NCBI GenBank assembly: GCA_023053545.1 | Contig: JAKZAN010000005.1 | Location: forward strand, 11,408,001-11,472,000 | Direction of reading: 5' to 3' | Source: Lepidurus packardi | Lineage: Eukaryota > Arthropoda > Branchiopoda > Notostraca > Triopsidae | Length of the DNA: 64,000 nt | Shown here: positions 53,621-64,000 of the stretch, piece by piece | Numbering within the stretch: position 1 is the stretch's first letter | How the letters are laid out: every line of letters begins with the position of its first letter | Notes under the pieces: generated by a model | What the model saw: only the letters and a program-made list of their open reading frames with translations | Told to the model about the DNA's origin: nothing | The model's database searches: none | Position numbers and translations under genes: made by a program

Positions 53621-55647
53621 ATGATCGTCGCTCAAGCCTTATCCCACACAAAAATGGATCGTCCAAGAGTGCTGTTTGTCCGGGAATTTCTACACGTACC
53701 TCGACAAAGTGTTCCTTACGGTAGAAAAAAGAAACCCAAAGCAAGAGCAGCTAATTGTGAAGAATTACAATACTTCTGCCGCACTACAGGCAACCATGGC
53801 TTGGCCCACATTGTGGACACTAATGAGCTTTTCTTTTTGCGAATCATATGGGCGGTGGTGTTTGCCATTTTGGCAAGTATTGTTGTGCTATTTATCTATT
53901 TAAGTGTAGCCAATCTAGTGAGCGGAACTTTAACTACTGAATTCGTGGAGCAAAAAGATGGCAAGGATGGGAAAGGCGTGGTTCTGCCAGACATTCATAT
54001 CTGCGATGCTACCATTTTTAACTCCACTCGACTAAAAGGTTTATTTTCTATCTAAGTGGCATAATTAACACCCCTTAGGTTATTGTTCCTACAGAGATGG
54101 GTTTCAATGACACTATGGCTACGTACTTAACCTTGGCGACGTCGGACAACGCAGTTAGTCCATCATTCCGTAAAGATAGCAGTCACCAAATGGCTCTAAA
54201 GACGGAATTCAATCGTATTCTTAAGGAGTGTAACCGCACTATGAAAGAAATCATAGAAATCGCAGCTATCAAGTTCGTTTATTACCTTTATTTCTCACGC
54301 TTTTTTATTACAGATACTTTTACTTTTCTTAAGATGTGAAGACATAGTTTTCCTCTGCAGCAAAGCCGGCAAATTCTACTACACTGAAGAATGCTGCAAA
54401 AAATTCTTCAATCCTTTACCCGATGTGAGCATATTTGGCAGCTGTATTAGTACCCATGGGAATCCTATTAGGCAAATGTACGAATCTAGAGACGCTGGTT
54501 TTGTAGTTTACGTAACACCCAACACTTTCGACATCATAAGTACCCAAACCAAACTAACTCCACACAATTGCTAAGTCTATCTTTCATTGATGTCAGATTT
54601 TGATGGGAGTCTTATCAAGTCAGAGTACATTTTACAACAAGGACTGTACTATGCAGTGTCTAGTCCAGCCGTACACATAGCGTTTGTTTTGCACAGATCG
54701 GGCCGGTTCGCAGCGCCAAAGTCGTGGGTGTCGGTACCTATAACTAAATCTGTAGTACGCAGTAGTTTCTTCTAAAATTCGTGCTTTTAAATTGTTTTAC
54801 TAGATGGATAATAGCGAATTGAAGAATAATGCCTTAGCCCCGTATTCCTGTGTGGACAATACGGATACTTTCAACATAGAACAGAAGACTCCCCACTATA
54901 GTCATTACAGTGAAGCTAATTGTTTCATGGAGTATAACCAAAACTTGTATAAACAGTCTGGGAATTGTTCAGTACTATTCTTCAAGTACGAAAGTAAGTT
55001 TCTGGTGTATATGATACTTTATAGTCAATTAAAGTTCGATTCAATTGATTTGATTTAGATTCCATGCAACTTTGTCATCCTCATAATCTAGTAACTGTTA
55101 ACCGTACAAACACTACATGTAAGTTATTAACGTTAAGGTATTAATCTTGGTGGACATAATTGAATTGCATTCCAAGGAATTTAATTTGAACATGAAATAT
55201 TTGAACCTTTATATTGCAAATTATTTACAGGTCCTCCTAAGGCATGTCCAATAGAATGCGTTGCGGATACTTACGAATTGTCTCCTAGCAATGCTTTTTT
55301 CAATGCCACGCTACTTGGACAAAGATACAGAAGAGATTTAGACAAGTATTAGTAAATATAATTATTTAGAAAACAATTGATACATTAAGATTAACCTTAA
55401 TATAGGTACAAACCAGTTGTACTGCACTTCTTCTACTCTTCCTTCACCTTTCAAGTCCGTAAAAGTCACACCAACACCCTTCTCAAGTGGCTGGGTAAGA
55501 TTCTTTGTATTACATGACAGGTTTTAGAGGAAATCTTTGCGTTTAGGAGAAGTTGGTGGAAATCTAGGACTCTTTCTAGGGGCTAGCCTGATCTCTATTT
55601 TGGAAATATTCGCCCTATTCCTTCGTTGCTGTATCAAGTGTCGTTGA
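53621..55647 (+). CDS. DEG/ENaC (pickpocket-like) cation channel subunit 3
   Basis: Exons 53621-54038, 54095-54272, 54334-54539, 54597-54754, 54804-54993, 55059-55118, 55231-55345, 55406-55494 and 55547-55647 give 504 residues. Start ATG 53621 has the context AAAACC and is shared with gene 4. The HG gating motif is at residues 59-60 (FCRTTGNHGLAH), TM1 at about 73-96, and the last exon encodes GGNLGLFLGASLISILEIFALF (pore and TM2) and a short basic tail ending RCCIKCR. Intron 3 (57 nt) contains stops and must be removed. It is about half identical to genes 1 and 2 in the ectodomain; exon lengths 2-5 and 8 are the same. Confidence 0.9.
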
Positions 55648-57419
55648 ATCCATGCTTCACCTCTTCAATAGTACCAAAACTATTCTACGAACTACCAACT
55701 ATAGATTCCTTGCAATCAGTGGCACGTTCACGTTAATGGTTGAGGATCAACTAGGATATGTCATGGAAATCATTTGTCGCATCGATTGGCTCCTGCTACT
55801 ATAAAAGCAATACTAAAACTATATACTAATCCTAAGTCTCAACCATAGTTTTGGTTACTTATATTTTCACCCACAATACCGCGAAAAGGCCTGTGTGGTT
55901 TAAGGTGGCTCTTGCTACTGAAGTATCTGTTGTTTGAACACACTTGTAATATTACCTTCACCTTTCAAGTCCGTAAAAGTACTATGCACAACTTATGTAC
56001 ATTTATACACACATTATTGCAACAAACTAACCAACAGTACCAAAAAAACATCTTATGATACTTACTCATATGGATTACTAATAGTTTTTGGGATATTTAT
56101 GGAAACCCACTTTTGTTATCATTGACAGCGCACAGCGGATATCCGGGCTATGAATATTATTCTTGTCAGCGTCACCTTGTGCGTCAATATTAAGTTACGA
56201 GAAACAGTTGTCGACTAGCGCATTACAAAATTGCAAATGACTCGCTTTATAATCAGAAACATATAAAAAAAAAAAAAAACAATAGAATGCGATAGTTTTC
56301 AGGAAACTATTAAAATACTTTTTCGTCAATTTTACCCAAATTATTGCCATTTTGTCAACATTCTTTAAATTTTACCAATACTTGCAACCAAAAATTACAT
56401 CCTCATGAAGATAACTAAGCAAAATAATCCAACTACAATTAAGTACCATTTCTGGTGCGGATGTTCACCCTATGCATGATAATCTTGTTGACTTTTAGTC
56501 ACATAGCGCACTTTTCAACCATCTCGCCATGTTTGTTGGTCAGCGGCACCTAGCGAGCCTTAATAATAGCATTCGGCCATCTAAATAGGTTGTCATTTTA
56601 CATATGAAATATTTAATCTTTTTTGGCAATGTAACGTACATTCTTAATATAAATCGAATAACAATCAAGCCCGAACCTCCATTTGCGGTCCCATTAGCAG
56701 GGGCTCTCGACTGCTTACAGAAACTTGACAAAAGGCTCTCGGGTGAGCACGGCAGTCGCACGATGACGCGAAGAAAAAGTCACTATTTTATTATTAAGTT
56801 TTTTAAAATTAAGAAAAGCACCTATAAACTTGTTTGAGCTTTCAAAAGAAAGGAAATGGTGCCGTCCCTTTGCGTCCAGGGATCGATTTTCAGTGCGCTC
56901 ACTGGTGAAAGCGTTAGGCCTCCGGCCAGCTGTCCCCCAATGTTACAAAGACGGGAAAATAACTTATTCCGCTAAATAAGTAATCACTCGCTTGAAGTGC
57001 ATAATTGACAAAGTTATTCTTAAAGCCACAACGCTTCATTTTGTCTCTTCTACAATACTTATTTTTCATTTTGAATCCTTATTCCCCTTTAAAGCCAACG
57101 TAATACTTATTCTTGTAAAGAAAAATACGACTAAAATAACCATTAAATATGAACTTGTAATAGAATTTACGCAAATTAATATAGAATTAAAATTTACGCA
57201 AAAATGCTACTTTCAATGAAAATTTGCCCTAGTGTACCATTTACTTCCGACACAGCACGCAAGTTCGTCGAGCCTTTTTTGGCATCGTTAAATCGATAGG
57301 TTTTCAATTTTCATGTCAAAACTTATATAACCACAAGTCACACAGTTATCGGTAAATGTAATCAATATTAATCAATATAGCAAGCAATAACACAATAATT
57401 ACCCTCTGTCACAAAAACC
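55648..57419. other. Spacer between DEG/ENaC genes 3 and 4
   Basis: No gene supported. A poly(A) run is at about 56266. 56640-57090 looks like an insertion relative to the matching upstream region of gene 3; its part 56660-56940 is more GC-rich and not found elsewhere in the window. Confidence 0.55.
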
Positions 57420-59449
57420 ATGAAAGTCGCTCAAGAGTTATCTCACACAAAAATGGATCGTCCAAGAGCACTGTTTGTCCGTGAATTTCCTCACGTACCT
57501 CCTCAAAGTGTTCTCAATTATAATAAACCCAAATCCACACCAGCGAAATGTGAACAATTGCAGTACTTTTGCCGCACCACAGCTAACCATGGTTTAGCCC
57601 ACATTGTGGATACTAATGAGCTTTTCCTTTTGCGAATCACATGGGCAGTGGTGTTTGCCAGTTTGGCCAGTATTGTTGTCCTATTCATCTATTTAAGTGT
57701 AGCCAATCTAGTGAGCGGAACTTTAACTACTGAGTTCGTGGAGCAGAAAGATGGAGAGGATGGGAAAGGCGTGGTTCTGCCAGACATTCATATCTGCGAT
57801 GCTACCATCTTTAACTCCACTGAACTTAAAGGTTAATTATCTGTCTCTTAGTAACATAATTAACCTTCTTTATATTCCTTTCTTACAGAGATGGGTTTTA
57901 ATAACACTATGGCTACGTATTTAACCTTGGCGACATCAGACAACGCAGTTAGTCCGGTATTCCGTAACGCTAAAAGTAATCACATGGCTCTAGAAGCGGA
58001 ATTCGATCGCATTCTTAAGGATGGTAACCGTACTATGAAAGAAGTAATCGAAAAAGCAGCTATCAGGTTCGCTCGCGTTTATTTCTCCTACTTTCTTTAC
58101 TGATATTTGTTTACGTTTCTTAAGATGTGAAGATATAATTTTCCTCTGCAGCAAAGCCGGCAAATTCTACCACAGGGAAGAATGCTGCACCCAATTCTTC
58201 GATCCTTTATCCTACGTGAGCATTTTTGGCAGCTGTATTAGTACGCACGGGAAACCTATTAGACAAAAGTACGAATCCAGAGATGCTGGCTTCGTGGTTT
58301 ACGTAACACCCAATACTTTCGACATCATAAGTACCAAAACTAATTCCATCTTTCATAAATCATGATGGTTGATGCTAGATTTTGATTGGAATCTTATCAA
58401 GACAGAGTACATTTTACAACAAGGACTGTACTATGCAGTGTCTAGTCCCGCCGTACATATAGAATCTGTTTTGCACAGATCTGGGCGGTTTGCAGCGCCA
58501 AACTCCTGGGTGTCGGTACCTATAACTAAATCTGTAGTACGCAGTAGTTTCTTGTAAACTTCCTGCTTTTAATTTATTTTACTAGATGGATAATAGCGAA
58601 TTGAAGAATAATGCCTTAGCTCCGTATTCCTGTGTGGACAATACGGATGCTTTCATTATAGAACGGAAGACTCCCCACTATACTCATTACAGTGAAGCTA
58701 ATTGTATAATGGCGTATGACCAAAACTTGTTTAAACAGTTTGGGAATTGTTCAGTACTGTACTTGAATTACGAAGGTAAATTTTACCAGTCAACGCTTTT
58801 AATTTAGTCTATAATACTCCATAACCAACTAATGTTCGATTCCATTGTTAGATTTAGATTCCGTGCAACTGTGTCATCCTCTTTATCTAGTGACTCTTAA
58901 TCGTACGAACACTACATGTAAGTTATTAATATTTTAGGTATTAAATATTAAACCTTGAGTAGGTAAATTTCAATCATCTACCAAAGAATACATTTAATTT
59001 TAATTATTTGAACATTGAAATTGCAAATTAGTTGCAGGTCCCCCTAAAGCATGCCCAATAGAGTGCGTTGCGGACACTTACGGAGTGTCTCCAAGCAATG
59101 CTTTTTTCAATGCCACACTACTTGAACAAAGATACAGAAGAGACTTAAACAAGTATTAGTAAAAAAATTATAAAAAAAAATGATCGATTAAGAATAACTT
59201 GATATAGGTACAAACCAGTAGTACTGCACTTCTTCTACTCTTCCTTCACCTTTCAAGTCCGTAAAAGTCACACCAACACCCTTCTCAAGTGGCTGGGTAA
59301 GATTCTTTGTATTACATGACAGGTTTTAGAGGAAATCTTTGCGTTTAGGAGAAGTTGGTGGAAATCTAGGACTCTTTCTAGGAGCTAGCTTGATCTCTAT
59401 TTTGGAAATATTCGCCCTATTCCTTCGTTGCTGTATCAAGTGTCGTTGA
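57420..59449 (+). CDS. DEG/ENaC (pickpocket-like) cation channel subunit 4
   Basis: Exons 57420-57831, 57889-58066, 58125-58330, 58379-58536, 58586-58775, 58858-58917, 59038-59152, 59208-59296 and 59349-59449, total 502 residues. Closest to gene 3, with the same start context, HG motif (residues 57-58), TM1 and GLFLGAS pore signature. Intron 3 is 48 nt, unusually short, and holds a stop. The last intron, last exon and 3' flank are almost identical to those of gene 3 while other introns have diverged. All frames are intact. Confidence 0.9.
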
Positions 59450-60317
59450 ATCCATGCTTCACCTCTTCAATAGTACCAAAACTATTCCACGAACTACCAA
59501 CTATCGATTCTTTACCATCTACAGCACGTGCGTGTTAACGGTTGATGAGCTACTTGAATATATCATGGAAATCACATATCACATCGATTGGCTCCTGCTA
59601 CTATAAAAGCAGTGCTTATCCTAAAAGCCTCAACCACCGTTTTGTTGCTTATATTGTCACACACAATACTGGGAAAAGGCTTGTATAGTTTAAGTACGCT
59701 CTTGCAACTGAATTTCTATTCCATTTCCTTTCAACCACAGTTTTTAGATGTTTTTATGCGTATTGTAACCTTAAAGTAAGCTTCAGAAGCTTTCCCTTTC
59801 ATGTCATGACATGCTATAGCCGTATATTGTGACGATATTTACATGTTTTGCTGCCATTAACGCTTTTTTAGATATACGTACTTGTGAGCCTTAATATTCT
59901 TGCACGGAATACCATAATAAACTTCACTTCCTAAGGATGAAAGTTATGTTCGAGCTCTGCAAAGATTATTTAGCACTCATCACTCGACTGCAATATTCCT
60001 AGCTAATTGATTGATCCTAGCCAATTAATTGAATTGATATTCCTAGCTAATTAATTGAATATTCTTAGCTAATTGAAAGCTAGCAGATTGATTCCACTGC
60101 TACCTTAAATGACAAAGTATATTTTGCCCCAGATCAAATGCATTCTAAAAATTACCTAATGTACCAAACCAATGTACCTAATGTACCCATTACCTAATGT
60201 ACCAAACTGACACAGCACATCATTCACTTCACATGTTGCAACATCGAATCAAACAAGACAAACAAAACGAGGTAAGAGAAAGTTAGAGAAATGGCTGTGC
60301 TGACACGTTAACGTATT
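59450..60317. repeat. Spacer with short tandem repeats
   Basis: The first 100 bases match the 3' flank of gene 3. 59990-60075 carries imperfect repeats of TAGCTAATTAATTGAAT, and 60150-60215 repeats of TACCTAATGTACC. No gene. Confidence 0.65.
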
Positions 60318-61558
60318 TTATGGAGACAATGCTACGCTCATCATCGTAATCTGGACTTGCTTGTAAAGCATGCCAGTACTAACGACTTTACCTGACTGGT
60401 TACGGGTACCGAAAACTTTAACGTCACCTCCCGGGCAGTAGGTGGCGTTGTTAGGGTCTATGAGCCAAAACGACCCACATCCATACCGATCATCAGTGAC
60501 AGTAACGAAAGGGGTCGGCTTCAAAGCGTTTCCATTCAGGTTAAAGATATCTGCAGTACTACCCGCCAGGAGGGTTAGGTTCATCAACGTACCGTTAGCG
60601 TCGATATGTGCATTTGTATATTGAATCTTATTTGTATAGCCATTTGCACTATTCTGAAATAGAAACTGAAGTATGGAGTAAACGTTCAATCTGAAGAGGC
60701 GGTTCATTTCCTCGAAATTAATGTGAAAGTCTCCGATGATTTCGAACGTATTGGCATCAATTTTCCTTTGAAGCAAAATTGTCGCATCGTTGGAACATTT
60801 GCCAAAAACTGGCGTCACGCGAGTCCCAACTGCATCTGGCCAAAGTGTGAAACTTTTACCACCTGAAAGTAAAACACATTCAATTATGAATGACAACTTT
60901 TTTAATACAACATAAACGTCAGGAACAGTTAGGCAGATAAGTCCCGGTAGCCAGACTGATGTAACATGTGACAGATAAACTTACCATTGTATGAGTATCG
61001 ACTGTTGCAATCGATACAGCTTTTCACGCAATTAAAGCAATTCGGCCAATTTCCCAAACAACCTGGTCGAAGTATTTCACACGTGATGCTTCCAGATGTA
61101 CCAAATTTGGTTTCAAAACAAGACCTTTTCATACCAGGACTTAACTTATCCCATACTGAACTTCCCACCCAATCAATTAACGTGATAGTGGACTTATTTG
61201 TGCATAAACTATCAGGTAGTAGCTCGCAGATGTAGAACGCTTCATCTTGGTAGAAATTGAATGCCTGACACGCCGGGTTCATTGCACAGCGTCGACTGCA
61301 ATCCATCCTAGCCCACATCAACGGAGTTTCTAGTAATTTTGAATGTAAGTTACAGTACCGACCTACGTACTGTGTTTAGAATCGTTTACCTTTGGGAGTG
61401 TAAATCTTAGCACCCATGTCTTCCAAAGATGAGGTTATCATCCGTAAATTCCCGTAGTTTTGACTAGTAGCAAAACTGCTCCATAAAGAATCAGCCTGAC
61501 ATTGATTGACTCCTGCCGAACACCAATAGAGTAGAAATACCGGGTAGACCAACTTCAT
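60318..61558 (-). CDS. Longer secreted PAN/Apple-type protein, intact copy
   Basis: Three exons on the minus strand, 61558-61390, 61329-60985 and 60862-60318, encode 352 residues. A signal peptide (MKLVYPVFLLYWCSAGV) is followed by a PAN/Apple-like domain (DCSRRCAMNPACQAFNFYQDE then CELL, about residues 60-105), Cys-rich segments (CEILRPGCLGNWPNCFNCVKSC) and a C-terminal domain with YGCGSFWLIDPNNATYCPGG. It is extracellular with several N-glycosylation sites; PAN domains bind proteins or sugars, but the C-terminal domain is of no family I recognise. The first exon (169 nt) equals the sum of the first two exons of the plus-strand copies (49 + 120), so one intron differs. It is the only copy of the family here without a lesion. 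Confidence 0.85.
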
Positions 61559-63209
61559 GTTCACCCTTTAAGATCGGCTGCAACACTGAAGCCTTCAACG
61601 TTGTGGAATAAATACGGTTATAGTTCCAGGTATAGTAAAGCTACTAAGCTTTAGCCGCATTCTAAGATCTCGTAAACCAAAGTACCTTTTTTTGCTCGAA
61701 AAGCTTCACGTCCACATAAAGGAGCTTTCAATTTCTTGTAAGCGATTTGAACTTTGCGTGTATTTGAATGACCAAGTGTTTTTTAGATAGCCCAACATCG
61801 TAAAACAACCCAAACTCCGTCTCGTTTTGGGGTTTGGTACGAACTTAGGTCCGACGTGCACATTAAGAACAGTACAAAAAACCTCAACCCCAAACCCGCA
61901 CTACTAGGGGAAATACAATATCAATTTTAAAATTTTGAGACAAATCGAGAAACGAACTTGCCAGATCATATAGATCCAAAGTTTGTATCGGAGAACTACA
62001 GCAAACTTAAAGAGGGAGTAAAGTTTAAGTAAAGTTTAAGCACTATTTCATATTGTTGGTGCTAGTGTTACATCGAATTGCATACATAGGATGAATACAT
62101 TCGGCAATTACTTTCCCAGATTGTTTCAGTAGAAAAGTGTTCCTGAATTTTAATATAAAAAATTAAACCATAACTAACCTAATTCTTACCTAGATTTAAT
62201 CTACCTTAATCACCTAGAGCTTATCTTGTTACATCAAAGCCACCGCAAGGTGGAGCGCATGAGTTTTTGAACAGGGGAATTCCTTCTGCGCTGAAATGGC
62301 ATAAGGAAAACTTTAAAACCACAACCACGTCCTCAATTTTAATAAAACTTTTCTTAAATTGGAAATACATTACAAAGTATTCATTTACATAAACATTGCT
62401 CTTGCAAAATATATTGTAACGAGTGTAGTCATACAGACACTATAATAATATCTAGAACAAGACAGTTTCCAAATGCCAAAATTTTGCTCTTTTAGCGAAG
62501 ATTAAACTTAATAGGGTCTAAAATTGATGAAAGAAAAAAAAAGTAAAAATGTATAGAATAAGTTATAATATATAATAAGTTAGTATATATAATAAGTTAA
62601 TGTATAGAATTATTTTTAATAATTATAATAATTATTTATAATAAGTTAATGTATAGTATAAGTTATAAAATGTAATGTAATGTGTGATTATTAAGTTATA
62701 TCGAAGCTTCTGCAAGTTTAAATTAAATCGGTGTATATTTCGTTGTTTAAATCCATGGCTTGACAAAAGAGTTTGGAATAAACAAGTCATGAAATTATCG
62801 CCGTCCGAATTGCTAGCTTATTAACAAAATTCTTTCTCCCGTCCAGACGATGTCATCTACGTACCGAAGCGCAAAAAACACTTAAAACGAAGTTAGAAAT
62901 TTTTATTCGAAAACACCAGGCATGCACTAAAATTTGTCTTTAATCTAAATAATGATTTTTTCCTAAACTTGAAACAGGTTTCTAATATCATTGTCATGAA
63001 TTTGACTTGGATAAATGCTTCTTTATCGGTTTGCAAAATGGGCAGTAGTTTCTAGGTTACCAACTAAGTTCATACGACTTGCAAAACGATGTTCCGCTAG
63101 TAGACTTTCCGTGTAAAGGAACTCTGTAAGTAAAGAAAATCTAGTCCTGAAAGCTTGACAGACTAGAAACTAGCCCTCAAAAGTAAGCTGCGCTGGAGTA
63201 AAGTTTACC
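61559..63209. other. AT-rich spacer
   Basis: No gene supported. 62550-62700 is a low-complexity tract of ATAAGTTA-type repeats (TAATAAGTTAATGTATAG). 62960-63200 resembles 63490-63714, the upstream part of the next gene, so a tandem duplication begins here. Confidence 0.6.
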
Positions 63210-63437
63210 ATGAAGTCGGCAGATTTGCTGTTTTTAATTACAGCAGTATTCTTTGTTTCAGGTGAAGCTGAAGTTGGTGGTAGATTTGTGGAGTCTGGAA
63301 TCGTTGACAGTTCTACAGAAAGTATTACTACACGTATCCTGAAAAGCATGTTAGAAGAAATTGGGAAACCCCCGTTACAGGCTTTAACGGGCATTTTCCA
63401 CGGAAGTTTCAATGAGAAATCCCCGTTACACGCTTGA
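63210..63437 (+). pseudogene. Small secreted protein, truncated copy
   Basis: 75 residues: MKSADLLFLITAVFFVSGEA signal peptide, then a segment (FVESG.VDSSTESI) clearly related to the gene at 63715. After MLEEIG the homology stops: an inserted stretch with two similar CCCCGTTACA motifs (63367 and 63421) leads to an early stop. Probably a broken duplicate, although a 75-residue secreted peptide cannot be excluded. Confidence 0.55.
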
Positions 63438-63714
63438 GAAGGTTGCAAGATTCTATTTGAGAAGGTCAGCCACGTCGCGAAAACTAGTTTCTCTAGTTTC
63501 CTAAACTTGAAAAAAGTTTCTAACGTCACGGCAGAACTTGGCTTTTTTATCGTTTTGCAAATGCGCAGTATGAGACTATGATTCATGAGACTTTCACAGT
63601 GATGTTCCAGAGGTAGTCTTTACTTGAAAAGGAACTGTATAAGTAAAGAAAATTCAGTCCTGAAGGATTGTCAGACTAGTCACTTGAGACAGCTTCGCTG
63701 GAGTAAAGTGAACC

Positions 63715-63942
63715 ATGAAGCTGCCAGATTTGCTGTTTTTAATTGCAGCAGTGTGCTTTGCTTCAACTAAAGCTGCAGTTGATAATACATATGTGGAGTC
63801 CGAATCGGGTGACAGTTCGACAGAAAGTATCCTGGAAACCATTTTAGACGAACTTCGTCAAGTACGCGCTATCCTGGATCAACAAAGTCAAAATTTAAGC
63901 GCTGACAGGTATTTCAAGGTAAATAATACAGTCATGTTTTAA
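63715..63942 (+). CDS. Secreted protein, first exon (gene cut by window end)
   Basis: MKLPDLLFLIAAVCFASTKA signal peptide followed by an acidic, Ser-rich segment and a short helical stretch (ILETILDELRQVRAILDQQ) with heptad-like spacing that could be a coiled coil. A donor (AAG then GTAAAT) after residue 68 at 63918 suggests that the coding exon ends there and the gene continues past the window; the open frame itself runs to 63942. Family not recognised. N-terminal coiled coils of this type precede many kinds of secreted binding domains, so no function is proposed. Confidence 0.6.
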   Translation: MKLPDLLFLIAAVCFASTKAAVDNTYVESESGDSSTESILETILDELRQVRAILDQQSQNLSADRYFKVNNTVMF

Positions 63943-64000
63943 TAAAATATAGAAAAAAACTTTAAAATGCAATATCATCTTCCAAACTGATTAAACGTTC

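Noticed and set aside
54540..54596. Apparent stop and frameshift in exon 3 of channel gene 3, and the same region in gene 4
   Set aside because: A 57-nt (48-nt in gene 4) GT-AG intron restores the frame, and the matching site in genes 1 and 2 has perfect splice signals, so no lesion exists.
1..64000. CRISPR arrays, operons, bacterial ribosome binding sites, phage or prophage genes
   Set aside because: Spliceosomal introns, signal peptides and animal gene families throughout; no regularly spaced repeat arrays were seen.

Overview
This is a stretch of animal nuclear genome. Genes are split by short GT-AG introns (mostly 55-100 bp), and the proteins are secreted cysteine-rich, CUB-like, trypsin-like, FR47-type acyltransferase, fucosyltransferase and DEG/ENaC (pickpocket) channel families. 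That mix, and the style of the CUB-like gene, fit an arthropod and most likely a crustacean such as Daphnia; the organism is inferred, not proven. Exon coordinates were assigned by hand from splice signals, reading phase and comparison between paralogues within the window.

0-20 kb: four FR47/GLYAT-like acyltransferase genes stand as two tandem pairs (111-2722 and 14434-17413). Between them lie a first small secreted PAN/Apple-like gene (4249-4566), a seven-exon CUB-like secreted protein (6438-8222), a serine protease homologue that has lost catalytic His and Ser (8980-10641), a decayed exon duplicate of it, and a Ty3/Gypsy pol remnant with its reverse transcriptase core deleted. An intact alpha-1,3-fucosyltransferase gene (17943-19274, minus) follows; a small piece of that gene, including its intron, is also found near 3.2-3.4 kb.

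20-53 kb: a highly dynamic tandem cluster. It has nine more near-identical small secreted PAN-like genes, three copies of a longer secreted PAN/Apple-type gene (all broken), three acyltransferase C-terminal fragments and two intact DEG/ENaC genes. A tandem duplication of about 12.95 kb (28020 onward and 40971 onward) accounts for the largest repeat; a third, older partial copy lies at about 20.85-27.94 kb. Junctions are visible: an in-cluster DEG/ENaC-PAN fusion breakpoint, a MITE in opposite orientations in the two units, a snapback palindrome, and mosaic sequence that indicates gene conversion.

53-64 kb: two further intact DEG/ENaC genes with the same nine-exon structure, the only intact copy of the longer PAN-type gene (60318-61558, minus), and at the right edge two small secreted proteins of unknown family, one of them cut by the window end.

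Working idea (inference): the 20-61 kb region pairs fast-duplicating secreted cysteine-rich proteins with ion channels of a family that includes peptide-gated members. It could be a sensory, defence or recognition gene complex under copy-number turnover. Nothing in the sequence alone proves that the proteins act together.
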